Source: Actinomycetes bacterium (lineage in GTDB: Bacteria; Actinomycetota; Acidimicrobiia; Acidimicrobiales; Palsa-688). From it: a stretch of DNA of 7,276 nt. Location of the stretch: contig JAKARG010000156.1 in the NCBI GenBank assembly GCA_021819345.1, forward strand, positions 1 to 7,276, given 5' to 3'. The notes beneath the pieces were generated by a model that worked only from the letters and a program-made list of their open reading frames with translations, ran no database searches and was not told the DNA's origin. A program made the position numbers and the translations under genes. Of this stretch, positions 1 to 7,276 are shown in pieces; the stretch's first letter is position 1, and each line of letters opens with the position of its first letter.

Positions 1-399
1 CGAGACGTCGTGCTCGGCTCCGGGCTCCATCGGCGGCGGCGGCGTCGCGTAGCCCCTCCTCCAGGCGACGAACTGCTCCCGGCCGTGGCGGGCTTCGGTC
101 TCGGCCTTGTCCAGCCCGGTGAGCGCGCCGTAGTGCCGCTCGTTCAGCCGCCAGTGGCGCTCGACCGGCAGCCACGAGCGCCCGAGCTGCTCGAGGATCA
201 GGTTGGCGCTGCGGATGGCGCGAGTGAGGACCGAGGTGAAGACCAGGTCCGGCTCGACACCCGCCGCGGCGAGCAGGAGCCCGGCGTCACGAGCTTCTTG
301 TTCACCCCCCGGCGACAGGTCCACGTCCCACCAGCCGGTGAAGCGGTTGTCCAGGTTCCAGAGGCTCTCGCCGTGGCGAACGAGCACTAGCTTCCCCAT
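1..399 (-). CDS. gpmA: 2,3-bisphosphoglycerate-dependent phosphoglycerate mutase, 5' part (runs off the left edge)
   Basis: The product interconverts 3- and 2-phosphoglycerate in cytosolic glycolysis and gluconeogenesis through a phosphohistidine intermediate. The first 133 codons are present and open to the edge; the family is usually near 250 residues, so roughly half is missing, including the second active-site histidine. Seen here: LVLVRHGES at residues 4-12, with the phosphorylated histidine at H9; FTGWWDVDLS at 20-29; TSVLTRAIRS at 55-64; and RLNERHYGALTG at 84-95, with the catalytic glutamate at E87. The RHYGAL segment separates true GpmA from looser histidine phosphatases. The ATG at 399-397 places RHGE at the usual distance from the N-terminus. 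No Shine-Dalgarno sequence precedes it, but a TAnnnT box lies 6 nt upstream, so the mRNA may be leaderless. It diverges from dnaK across 154 bp and has no obvious functional link to the chaperones. Confidence 0.93.
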   Translation of the reverse strand, partial: MGKLVLVRHGESLWNLDNRFTGWWDVDLSPGGEQEARDAGLLLAAAGVEPDLVFTSVLTRAIRSANLILEQLGRSWLPVERHWRLNERHYGALTGLDKAETEARHGREQFVAWRRGYATPPPPMEPGAEHDVS

Positions 400-405
400 G
401 GTCCG

Positions 406-411
406 AGGCTA
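406..411 (-). promoter_or_regulatory. Candidate -10 element for a leaderless gpmA transcript
   Basis: Read on the minus strand, TAGCCT matches the actinobacterial TAnnnT -10 pattern and ends 6 nt before the gpmA ATG. That is where a -10 box sits if transcription starts at the A of the start codon. The absence of a Shine-Dalgarno sequence agrees with this. No convincing -35 hexamer is visible 16-19 bp further upstream, which is common for leaderless actinobacterial promoters but leaves the call weak. Confidence 0.4.
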
Positions 412-447
412 GCCGGGCGTCTGGTCTCGACCGACACACCGAAGTTT

Positions 448-468
448 CTCGAGTCGATCCCACTCGAG
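448..468. promoter_or_regulatory. HspR operator (HAIR inverted repeat) upstream of dnaK
   Basis: CTCGAGT (448-454) and ACTCGAG (462-468) form a perfect 7-bp inverted repeat separated by 7 bp. The HspR-associated inverted repeat of Streptomyces and Mycobacterium is CTTGAGT-N7-ACTCAAG, so each arm differs from consensus at one position, and the two changes are compensatory. hspR is encoded at the end of the operon that this site precedes. The site overlaps the proposed dnaK -35 region, so bound HspR would block RNA polymerase. Its edge is 49 bp upstream of the gpmA start, so an effect on gpmA is possible but not implied. Confidence 0.88.
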
Positions 469-479
469 TTCGCTACCAT
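449..479 (+). promoter_or_regulatory. Probable housekeeping promoter of the dnaK operon
   Basis: TACCAT at 474-479 fits the TAnnnT -10 pattern. TCGAGT at 449-454 lies 19 bp upstream and resembles the TTGAGT -35 sequence that overlaps the left HAIR arm in known HspR-controlled promoters. Transcription would start near 486, leaving a leader of about 68 nt. The 19-bp spacer is longer than ideal and the -35 match to TTGACA is only three of six, so the exact boxes are tentative. I saw no SigR/SigH-type GGAAT...GTT pair here, unlike upstream of clpB. Confidence 0.5.
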
Positions 480-486
480 GGTTCAT

Positions 487-506
487 GCGGGCCCACCCGG
501 GCCCGC
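487..506 (+). other. GC stem-loop in the dnaK mRNA leader
   Basis: GCGGGCCC (487-494) and GGGCCCGC (499-506) pair as a perfect 8-bp all-GC stem around a 4-nt loop, ACCC. If the TACCAT box is the -10 element, transcription starts at or just before the base of the stem, so the mRNA would begin with this hairpin. It lies 34 nt before the dnaK Shine-Dalgarno sequence and does not hide it. There is no following T tract, so it is unlikely to be a terminator. A role in mRNA stability is an inference. Confidence 0.55.
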
Positions 507-553
507 CCCGCCCAACCGGGACCCACCGCCACAACCCCACGGAGGCCTCAACC

Positions 554-2386
554 ATGCCCAAGGCCGTCGGAATCGACCTCGGCACCACCAACTCGGTCGT
601 CAGCGTCCTCGAGGCCGGCGAGCCGACCGTGATCCCCAACGCCGAAGGAGCCCGTACCACGCCCTCGGTGGTCGCCTTCTCGAAGTCCGACGAGGTCCTC
701 GTCGGAGAGGTCGCCAAGCGCCAGGCGATCACCAACCCCGACCGCACGATCCGCTCGGTCAAACGCCACATGGGTGACAACTCCTGGCACATAGACATCG
801 ACGGCAAGAAGTACAGCCCACAGGAGATCTCCGCCCGGATCCTCCAGAAGTTGAAGCGCGACGCAGAGAGCTACCTCGGCGACTCGGTCGCCCAGGCGGT
901 CATCACGGTCCCTGCCTACTTCGACGACGCGCAGCGGACCGCGACCAAGGAGGCCGGCCAGATCGCCGGACTGGAGGTGCTCCGGATCATCAACGAGCCC
1001 ACCGCCGCGGCGCTCGCCTACGGGCTGGACAAGGAGGAAGACCAGACGGTGCTGGTCTTCGACCTCGGGGGAGGCACCTTCGACGTGTCGGTGCTCGAGA
1101 TCTCTGAGGGCATCTTCCAGGTGAAGTCGACCAGCGGCAACACCCACCTCGGCGGCGACGACTGGGACCAGAGGGTCATCGACTGGTTGGTGAAGAGCTT
1201 CAAGGACACCGAGGGAGTCGACCTGGCCGCCGACAAGATGGCCGTCCAGCGGCTGAAGGAAGCTGCCGAGAAGGCCAAGATCGAGCTGTCGTCGGTGCAA
1301 GAGACCACGATCAACCTCCCCTTCATCACCGCGACGAGCGAGGGGCCCAAGCACCTCGACCTGAAGCTGACCCGCGCGAAGTTCCAGGAGCTCACCGCCG
1401 ACTTGGTGGAGGCCTGTCGCGGGCCGTTCGAGCAGGCGATCAAGGACGCCGGGCTCACCAAGGAGAAGATCGACCACGTCGTGCTCGTCGGCGGGTCCAC
1501 CCGGATGCCTGCGGTCCAGGACCTGGTGCACGCGATGACCGGGAAGGACCCGCACAAGGGGGTCAACCCCGACGAGGTCGTCGCCGTCGGCGCCGCGATC
1601 CAAGCCGGGGTGCTGAAGGGCGAGGTCAAAGACGTCCTGCTCCTCGACGTGACCCCGCTGTCGCTCGGGATCGAGACCAAGGGTGGGGTGATGACCAAGC
1701 TGATCGAGCGCAACACCACCATCCCGACCAAGCGCTCGGAGACCTTCACCACCGCCGAGGACGGCCAGCCGTCGGTCGAGATCCACGTCCTGCAGGGGGA
1801 GCGGGAGATGTCGATGTACAACAAGACCCTCGGCAAGTTCCAGCTGGTCGACCTCCCACCCGCTCCTCGCGGCGTGCCCCAGATCGAGGTCACCTTCGAT
1901 ATCGACGCCAACGGGATCGTCCACGTCTCGGCCAAGGACCGGGCGACGGGCAAGGAGCAGTCGATGACGATCACGGGCCAGTCGTCGCTCAACAAGGACG
2001 AGATCGAGCGGATGGTCCGTGACGCCGAGTCCCACGCGGCCGACGATCGCCGCCGGAGGGAGGAGGCCGAGGTCCGCAACCAGGCCGACAGCCTCGTGTA
2101 CCAGACCCAGAAGATGCTGAAGGACCAGGCTTCTAGCTTCTCGGGCGCAGAGAAGGAGACTGTCGAGGCCGACTTGAAGAGCCTGGAGGAGGCGCTCACC
2201 GGCAGCGACCTGGAGACGATCAAGACCGCCACCGAGAAGCTGGCCTCGGGAGTCCAGGAACTGGGCAAGAAGCTCTACGAAGCGGCAGCCAGCTCATCGG
2301 CTGCCGGCGGGACCGGACCGGAGGCCCCGGCCACCGACGACGAGGTCGTCGACGCCGAGATAGTCGACGAGGGCCAGGGATCGTGA
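554..2386 (+). CDS. dnaK: Hsp70 chaperone DnaK
   Basis: Cytosolic ATP-dependent chaperone of 610 residues that binds exposed hydrophobic peptides and works with DnaJ and GrpE. The ATPase domain covers about 1-360: phosphate-1 loop GIDLGTTNS at 6-14, catalytic lysine K70, phosphate-2 motif DLGGGTF at 170-176 and adenosine motif VGGSTRMP at 312-319. The linker VLLLDV is at 361-366, the substrate-binding beta domain at about 367-480, and the helical lid follows. The tail is acidic and ends with the DDEVVDAEIVDE type typical of bacterial DnaK. Compared with E. coli, about two dozen residues are missing after K70, the known deletion in Gram-positive and actinobacterial DnaK. The ATG at 554 is chosen because GGAGG (541-545) lies 8 nt upstream and the family N-terminus starts there; an in-frame ATG at 485 lies at the proposed transcript start. 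Its stop overlaps the grpE start. Expression is probably controlled by HspR at the upstream HAIR site. Confidence 0.98.
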   Translation: MPKAVGIDLGTTNSVVSVLEAGEPTVIPNAEGARTTPSVVAFSKSDEVLVGEVAKRQAITNPDRTIRSVKRHMGDNSWHIDIDGKKYSPQEISARILQKLKRDAESYLGDSVAQAVITVPAYFDDAQRTATKEAGQIAGLEVLRIINEPTAAALAYGLDKEEDQTVLVFDLGGGTFDVSVLEISEGIFQVKSTSGNTHLGGDDWDQRVIDWLVKSFKDTEGVDLAADKMAVQRLKEAAEKAKIELSSVQETTINLPFITATSEGPKHLDLKLTRAKFQELTADLVEACRGPFEQAIKDAGLTKEKIDHVVLVGGSTRMPAVQDLVHAMTGKDPHKGVNPDEVVAVGAAIQAGVLKGEVKDVLLLDVTPLSLGIETKGGVMTKLIERNTTIPTKRSETFTTAEDGQPSVEIHVLQGEREMSMYNKTLGKFQLVDLPPAPRGVPQIEVTFDIDANGIVHVSAKDRATGKEQSMTITGQSSLNKDEIERMVRDAESHAADDRRRREEAEVRNQADSLVYQTQKMLKDQASSFSGAEKETVEADLKSLEEALTGSDLETIKTATEKLASGVQELGKKLYEAAASSSAAGGTGPEAPATDDEVVDAEIVDEGQGS

Positions 2387-3087
2387 GCGAAGGGACCACT
2401 TCCCCCTCGGGGGGGGCGGAGGCGGTAGAGCGCGAGCCGGCCGTCCACCAGCCCTTCGGGGGTGAGCCGGCGCCGGAGGGATCGGAGGGATCCGGTCCCG
2501 ACCGGGCTGCCGGCGGACGGCCGCGCATCGACGCCGACGAGACCGGCGAGGAGCCCCGGGCCGGCGATGAGCCGCAGGCCGGCGGGGAGCCCCAGGTTGG
2601 CGATGAGCCGCAGGCCGGCGGGGAGCCCCAGGTTGGCGATGAGCCGGGGTCGGCCTCCGAGGAGGACCTGCTCGCACGGGCGCTCGGAGAGCGGGACGAC
2701 TACCTGGACGCTCTTCGCCACCTCCAGGCCGACTTCGAGAACTACCGCAAGCGGGTCGCCAAACAGCAGGCCGAGCTGACGGCGAGGGCGGCAGAGTCGC
2801 TCGTCGAGAAGCTGCTCCCTGCCCTCGACGTCGCGGACCTCGCTGTCGCCCACGGCGCCGGGGGCGAGGTGGAGCAGGTCTGGAAGGCGTTGCTCGACGC
2901 CCTGGAACGGGAAGGCCTCGAGCGCATCGATCCCGTCGGCGGTGGGGGCTTCGACCCCTCGCTGCACGACGCCGTGGCCCACGAGGAGGGAGACGGGTCG
3001 GTCCAGGAGGTCGCCGAGGTCCTCCGCGCCGGCTATTCCTGGAAGGGCCGGGTCCTGCGTCCCGCCATGGTGAAGGTGCGGGGGTGA
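2383..3087 (+). CDS. grpE: Nucleotide exchange factor GrpE with repeat-containing acidic N-terminus
   Basis: GrpE dimers release ADP from DnaK and so reset the chaperone cycle. The product has 234 residues. Residues 1-90 are low-complexity, acidic and rich in Gly, Pro and Glu, with six-residue repeats at 55-90. The conserved core begins near 92: the long coiled-coil helix carries LQADFENYRKRV at 114-125, followed by LVEKLLPALDVADLA, then the C-terminal beta domain that contacts DnaK, with GGFDPSLHDAV at 188-198 and GYSWKGRVLRPAMVKV at 217-232. All usual core elements are present; only the N-terminal arm is unusually long. The start is the GTG at 2383, which overlaps the dnaK stop as GTGA; GAGGG at 2369-2373 lies 9 nt upstream. 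This arrangement implies translational coupling to dnaK. The stop codon lies inside the dnaJ ribosome-binding site. Confidence 0.96.
   Translation: MSEGTTSPSGGAEAVEREPAVHQPFGGEPAPEGSEGSGPDRAAGGRPRIDADETGEEPRAGDEPQAGGEPQVGDEPQAGGEPQVGDEPGSASEEDLLARALGERDDYLDALRHLQADFENYRKRVAKQQAELTARAAESLVEKLLPALDVADLAVAHGAGGEVEQVWKALLDALEREGLERIDPVGGGGFDPSLHDAVAHEEGDGSVQEVAEVLRAGYSWKGRVLRPAMVKVRG
2545..2652 (+). repeat. Six tandem 18-bp units inside grpE
   Basis: Six in-frame 18-bp units encode GEEPRA, GDEPQA, GGEPQV, GDEPQA, GGEPQV and GDEPGS. Units two and three together form a 36-bp block (2563-2598) that recurs without a mismatch at 2599-2634, and its first 12 bp recur again at 2635-2646. Exact DNA identity, not only protein identity, points to a recent duplication of the 36-bp block. 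The repeats fall in the disordered arm ahead of the conserved GrpE core, so copy-number changes in steps of 18 or 36 bp would keep the frame. Confidence 0.95.
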
Positions 3088-3089
3088 TC
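3080..3089 (+). promoter_or_regulatory. Extended ribosome-binding site of dnaJ containing the grpE stop codon
   Basis: GGGGGTGATC matches the 16S-complementary sequence GGAGGTGATC at nine of ten positions, and the mismatch still allows a G-U pair. The GGGGG core ends 9 nt before the GTG at 3094, which decides the dnaJ start. The grpE stop TGA (3085-3087) is part of this site. The bases CGGGG (3079-3083) can also pair with CCCCG (3089-3093) around the loop GTGAT, so the site could be closed until a ribosome reaches the end of grpE. Confidence 0.7.
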
Positions 3090-3093
3090 CCCG

Positions 3094-4230
3094 GTGGCCC
3101 CACAGCGTGAGTGGTTCGAGAAGGACTACTACCAGGTCCTCGGGGTCCCCTCCTCGGCGAGCGCCAAGGAGATCGGCAAGAAGTACCGGGAGCTCGCCAA
3201 GCAGTACCACCCCGACGCCCACCCCGGCTCCGAGGAGCGCTTCAAGGAGATCTCGGCGGCCTACAACGTGCTCGGTGACGCCGAGCGTCGCGAGGAGTAC
3301 GACGAGGTCCGCCGGGCAACGGCGGTCGGCAACCCCTTCGCCCGGACGGCGAGCACCTCGGCACCTGGCGGCGGCCCCGGGGGCTTCCACGTCGACGACC
3401 TCTCGGACCTGATCGGCAACATCTTCAGCCGTAACGGCCGCCGCAGCGGGACTGTGGGGGCTCCGACGGGCGGGCCCCAGAGGGGGGCGGACCTCGAGGC
3501 CTCGCTCAACCTCTCGTTCCTCGACGCAGTGCACGGTGTCACCACGACGGTGAACCTGACCGGCGAGGTTCCCTGCGCCAGCTGCGGGGGCAGCGGGGCG
3601 GCCGCTGGTTCGCGGCCGATGACCTGCGCCAGCTGTAGCGGAACGGGGGTGATCGACGACAACCAGGGGATGTTCAGCTTCAGCCGGACCTGCCCGGTCT
3701 GCAACGGGTCCGGCAGGATCGTCGAGAAGCCGTGCCCGACCTGTGCCGGCTCGGGCACGCAGACCCGGGCTCGGCAGGTGAAGGTCCGGGTCCCTGCCGG
3801 GGTGGAAGACGGTCAGCGCATCCGGCTGAAGAGCCGGGGTGGAGCCGGTCGAAGTGGTGGCCCGGCGGGTGACCTGTACGTGACCGTCCACGTGGGCCCC
3901 CACCCGGTGTTCACCCGCCGGGGGAAGGACCTGCTCGTCACCGTCCCGGTGACCTACCCGGAGGCCGTGCTCGGCGCCGAGATCTCGGTGCCGACCCTCG
4001 AGCGTCCGGTGACGCTCAAGGTCCCCGCCGGCAGCCGCTCGGGCCGCACCTTGCGGCTGCGCGGACGGGGGGTGCCGGCCCGAAGCGGAGCCGGCGACCT
4101 GCTCGTCACGCTCGAGGTGGCGGTGCCCCTCGAGCCGAGCCCCGAGCAGACCGACCTCGTGCGCTCGCTGGCCTCGGTCAGCGACGGGGAGGCCCTGAGG
4201 GCCGCTCGCTTCGCCGGGAGCTCCTCGTGA
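3094..4230 (+). CDS. dnaJ: Hsp40 co-chaperone DnaJ (type I, with zinc domain)
   Basis: DnaJ delivers unfolded clients to DnaK and stimulates its ATPase. The 378-residue product has the full type I layout. The J domain is at about 11-72, with the invariant HPD at 39-41, followed by KEISAAYNVLGD. A Gly-rich linker covers about 79-130; it is poor in Phe and contains the conserved-looking DLSDLIGNIF. The zinc domain has four intact CxxCxGxG motifs at 161-168, 178-185, 200-207 and 214-221. Two beta-barrel client-binding domains follow to about 345, then a short C-terminal segment. The N-terminus (REWFEKDYYQVLGV) resembles the DnaJ1 type encoded with dnaK in actinobacteria; many of these organisms have a second DnaJ next to hrcA elsewhere. 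The GTG start at 3094 is supported by the extended Shine-Dalgarno site; the gap from grpE is 6 bp. The stop overlaps the hspR start as GTGA. Confidence 0.97.
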   Translation: MAPQREWFEKDYYQVLGVPSSASAKEIGKKYRELAKQYHPDAHPGSEERFKEISAAYNVLGDAERREEYDEVRRATAVGNPFARTASTSAPGGGPGGFHVDDLSDLIGNIFSRNGRRSGTVGAPTGGPQRGADLEASLNLSFLDAVHGVTTTVNLTGEVPCASCGGSGAAAGSRPMTCASCSGTGVIDDNQGMFSFSRTCPVCNGSGRIVEKPCPTCAGSGTQTRARQVKVRVPAGVEDGQRIRLKSRGGAGRSGGPAGDLYVTVHVGPHPVFTRRGKDLLVTVPVTYPEAVLGAEISVPTLERPVTLKVPAGSRSGRTLRLRGRGVPARSGAGDLLVTLEVAVPLEPSPEQTDLVRSLASVSDGEALRAARFAGSSS

Positions 4231-4661
4231 GCCAGGACCGCCTCGAGCACCCGTCGGGGGCCGACGGCCTGCCTCAGGCATCGCCTGCCCGCCGCGCGGT
4301 GTACGTCATCTCGGTCGCAGCGGAGCTTGCCGGCGTGCACCCCCAGACGCTGCGGATCTACGAGCGCAAGGGCCTGCTGGAGCCGGCGCGCACCGTCGGC
4401 GGCAGCCGGCGCTACAGCGAGCACGACATCGCCGTGCTGCGCCGGATACTCGAGCTCACCGATACCGGCCTCAACCTCGAGGGCGTGAAGCGGGTCATGG
4501 AGCTCGAGGCCGAGGTCCGCCGACTCCGGGAGGAGCTCGCCCGTTCCGAGCAGCAGGCTCGGGAGGCAGTTGCTCGCACCCACCGGCAGTACCGCCGTGA
4601 GCTCGTGCCGGTGCGCAACTCTCCGCAGCGGTGGGTCCCGGGCGGCCGCCCGGCGAGCTGA
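4227..4661 (+). CDS. hspR: Heat-shock repressor HspR (MerR family)
   Basis: DNA-binding repressor that recognises HAIR inverted repeats; in Streptomyces, DnaK acts as co-repressor, linking repression to free chaperone. The product has 144 residues. After a 24-residue non-conserved N-terminus comes the MerR-type winged helix-turn-helix at about 25-92: VYVISVAAELAGVHPQTLRIYERKGLL, then the wing with GGSRRYSEHDIAVLRRI, then GLNLEGVKRVMELE. A charged coiled coil follows to about 120, and the tail RRELVPVRNSPQRWVPGG resembles the hydrophobic C-terminus of mycobacterial HspR only loosely. There are no effector-domain cysteines of the metal-sensing MerR type. The GTG at 4227 overlaps the dnaJ stop and has GGGAG (4216-4220) 6 nt upstream; a later in-frame GTG at 4299 would remove the extra N-terminus but lacks a ribosome-binding site. 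Being last in the dnaK operon makes it autoregulated. HAIR sites at 448 and 4703 are the likely targets. Confidence 0.95.
   Translation: MSQDRLEHPSGADGLPQASPARRAVYVISVAAELAGVHPQTLRIYERKGLLEPARTVGGSRRYSEHDIAVLRRILELTDTGLNLEGVKRVMELEAEVRRLREELARSEQQAREAVARTHRQYRRELVPVRNSPQRWVPGGRPAS
4638..4653. repeat. 16-bp perfect GC palindrome at the 3' end of hspR
   Basis: CCGGGCGGCCGCCCGG reads the same on both strands. It lies inside the last codons of hspR and ends 8 bp before the end of the gene. In RNA it could fold as a six-pair stem with a 4-nt loop. No T tract follows, so it does not look like a standard terminator; pausing or partial attenuation between the dnaK operon and clpB is possible. In DNA this GC-rich, a palindrome constrained by coding may also be chance. 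Confidence 0.45.
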
Positions 4662-4678
4662 CCCATCGGTGTCGAGGT

Positions 4679-4706
4679 GGGAATAGCCGCCTTCCGGGTG
4701 AAGTTG
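4679..4706 (+). promoter_or_regulatory. Candidate SigR/SigH-type stress promoter of clpB
   Basis: GGGAAT (4679-4684) and GTTG (4703-4706) are separated by exactly 18 bp, matching the GGGAAT-N18-GTT pattern of promoters read by the ECF sigma factors SigR (Streptomyces) and SigH (Mycobacterium). In M. tuberculosis, clpB and dnaK are reported as members of the SigH regulon, so the placement is sensible. Transcription would start near 4712, giving a leader of about 30 nt. The -10 element lies in the left arm of the clpB HAIR site. TACGAT at 4708-4713 could serve instead as a housekeeping -10 box, but no good -35 accompanies it. Confidence 0.6.
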
Positions 4707-4723
4707 ATACGATCACACTCAAG
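4703..4723. promoter_or_regulatory. Imperfect HspR operator (HAIR) upstream of clpB
   Basis: The right arm ACTCAAG (4717-4723) is a perfect match to the HAIR consensus. The left arm, GTTGATA (4703-4709), matches CTTGAGT at four of seven positions, and the 7-bp spacing is correct. The spacer CGATCAC differs from the spacer of the dnaK operator (CGATCCC) at one base, and both sites are followed by TT. This resemblance supports a real HspR site. The left arm also contains the proposed -10 element, which may explain why it departs from consensus. Confidence 0.72.
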
Positions 4724-4742
4724 TTTTTGGAGCTGACCAATC

Positions 4743-7237
<2,495 letters not shown>

Positions 7238-7241
<4 letters not shown>

Positions 7242-7276
7242 CCACGCAGCCCGCTTCGTTCCACAGCCAACTCTCA
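7238..7276 (+). CDS. Start of an unidentified gene overlapping clpB (runs off the right edge)
   Basis: An ATG at 7238 overlaps the clpB stop as ATGA, and GGAG at 7229-7232 lies 5 nt upstream. Thirteen codons are visible and stay open: MTTQPASFHSQLS. This is too short to recognise. The overlap suggests co-transcription and translational coupling with clpB. A chance ATG cannot be excluded. Confidence 0.5.

Noticed and set aside
485..553. In-frame N-terminal extension of DnaK from the ATG at 485
   Set aside because: The extension is Pro/His-rich and unlike any DnaK N-terminus, its ATG lies at the proposed transcript start just before the leader hairpin, and the ATG at 554 has a GGAGG at good spacing.
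400..553. CIRCE element (HrcA operator)
   Set aside because: No TTAGCACTC-N9-GAGTGCTAA-like repeat is present; the only strong inverted repeats are the HAIR site and the leader hairpin.
548..2035. Long minus-strand open frame (495 codons) across dnaK
   Set aside because: It is a shadow of dnaK: the opposite strand of very GC-rich genes rarely contains stops. Its translation is low-complexity and matches no family I know, whereas the plus strand encodes an intact DnaK.
2275..4281. Minus-strand open frame (668 codons) across grpE and dnaJ
   Set aside because: It spans two well-defined plus-strand genes and their junction; its repeats are simply the reverse complement of the grpE 18-bp units.

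Overview
The window is about 7.3 kb of very GC-rich, densely packed bacterial DNA holding a heat-shock chaperone locus: dnaK-grpE-dnaJ-hspR, immediately followed by clpB on the same strand. A gpmA gene (phosphoglycerate mutase) diverges from dnaK at the left edge, and the first codons of an unidentified gene overlap the end of clpB at the right edge. The gene order, the MerR-type repressor HspR at the end of the dnaK operon, HAIR-type operators, the short 'Gram-positive' form of the DnaK ATPase domain, frequent GTG starts and the base composition all point to a high-GC actinobacterium. The GpmA, DnaK and ClpB sequences would fit a deep-branching class such as Acidimicrobiia, but that placement is a guess.

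Layout: (1) positions 1-399, minus strand, 5' part of gpmA, possibly leaderless; (2) 400-553, a divergent control region with a perfect HspR operator (7-bp arms, 7-bp spacer), a plausible dnaK promoter overlapping it, and a strong GC stem-loop near the predicted 5' end of the dnaK mRNA; (3) 554-4661, dnaK, grpE, dnaJ and hspR with junctions of -4, +6 and -4 bp, so the four are almost certainly one translationally coupled operon; (4) 4662-4742, an 81-bp gap with a SigR/SigH-like promoter whose -10 element lies inside an imperfect second HspR operator; (5) 4743-7241, clpB; (6) 7238 to the end, the start of a further gene overlapping clpB by 4 bp. No gene-free stretch exceeds 300 bases.

How the genes work together: DnaK binds unfolded clients and hydrolyses ATP, DnaJ delivers clients and stimulates hydrolysis, GrpE exchanges the nucleotide, and ClpB threads aggregates through its pore and returns polypeptides to DnaK. 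HspR represses the locus through the HAIR sites; in Streptomyces, DnaK is its co-repressor, which gives a loop that senses free DnaK. The two operators with similar spacers suggest that both halves of the disaggregation machine are controlled by the HspR encoded between them.

This is a recognisable system, not a new one. The points most worth a second look are local: an unusually short segment in the second ATPase domain of ClpB, the overlap of a stress-sigma promoter with the clpB operator, a stop codon embedded in the dnaJ ribosome-binding site, a six-unit 18-bp repeat in grpE, and the hairpin in the dnaK leader.
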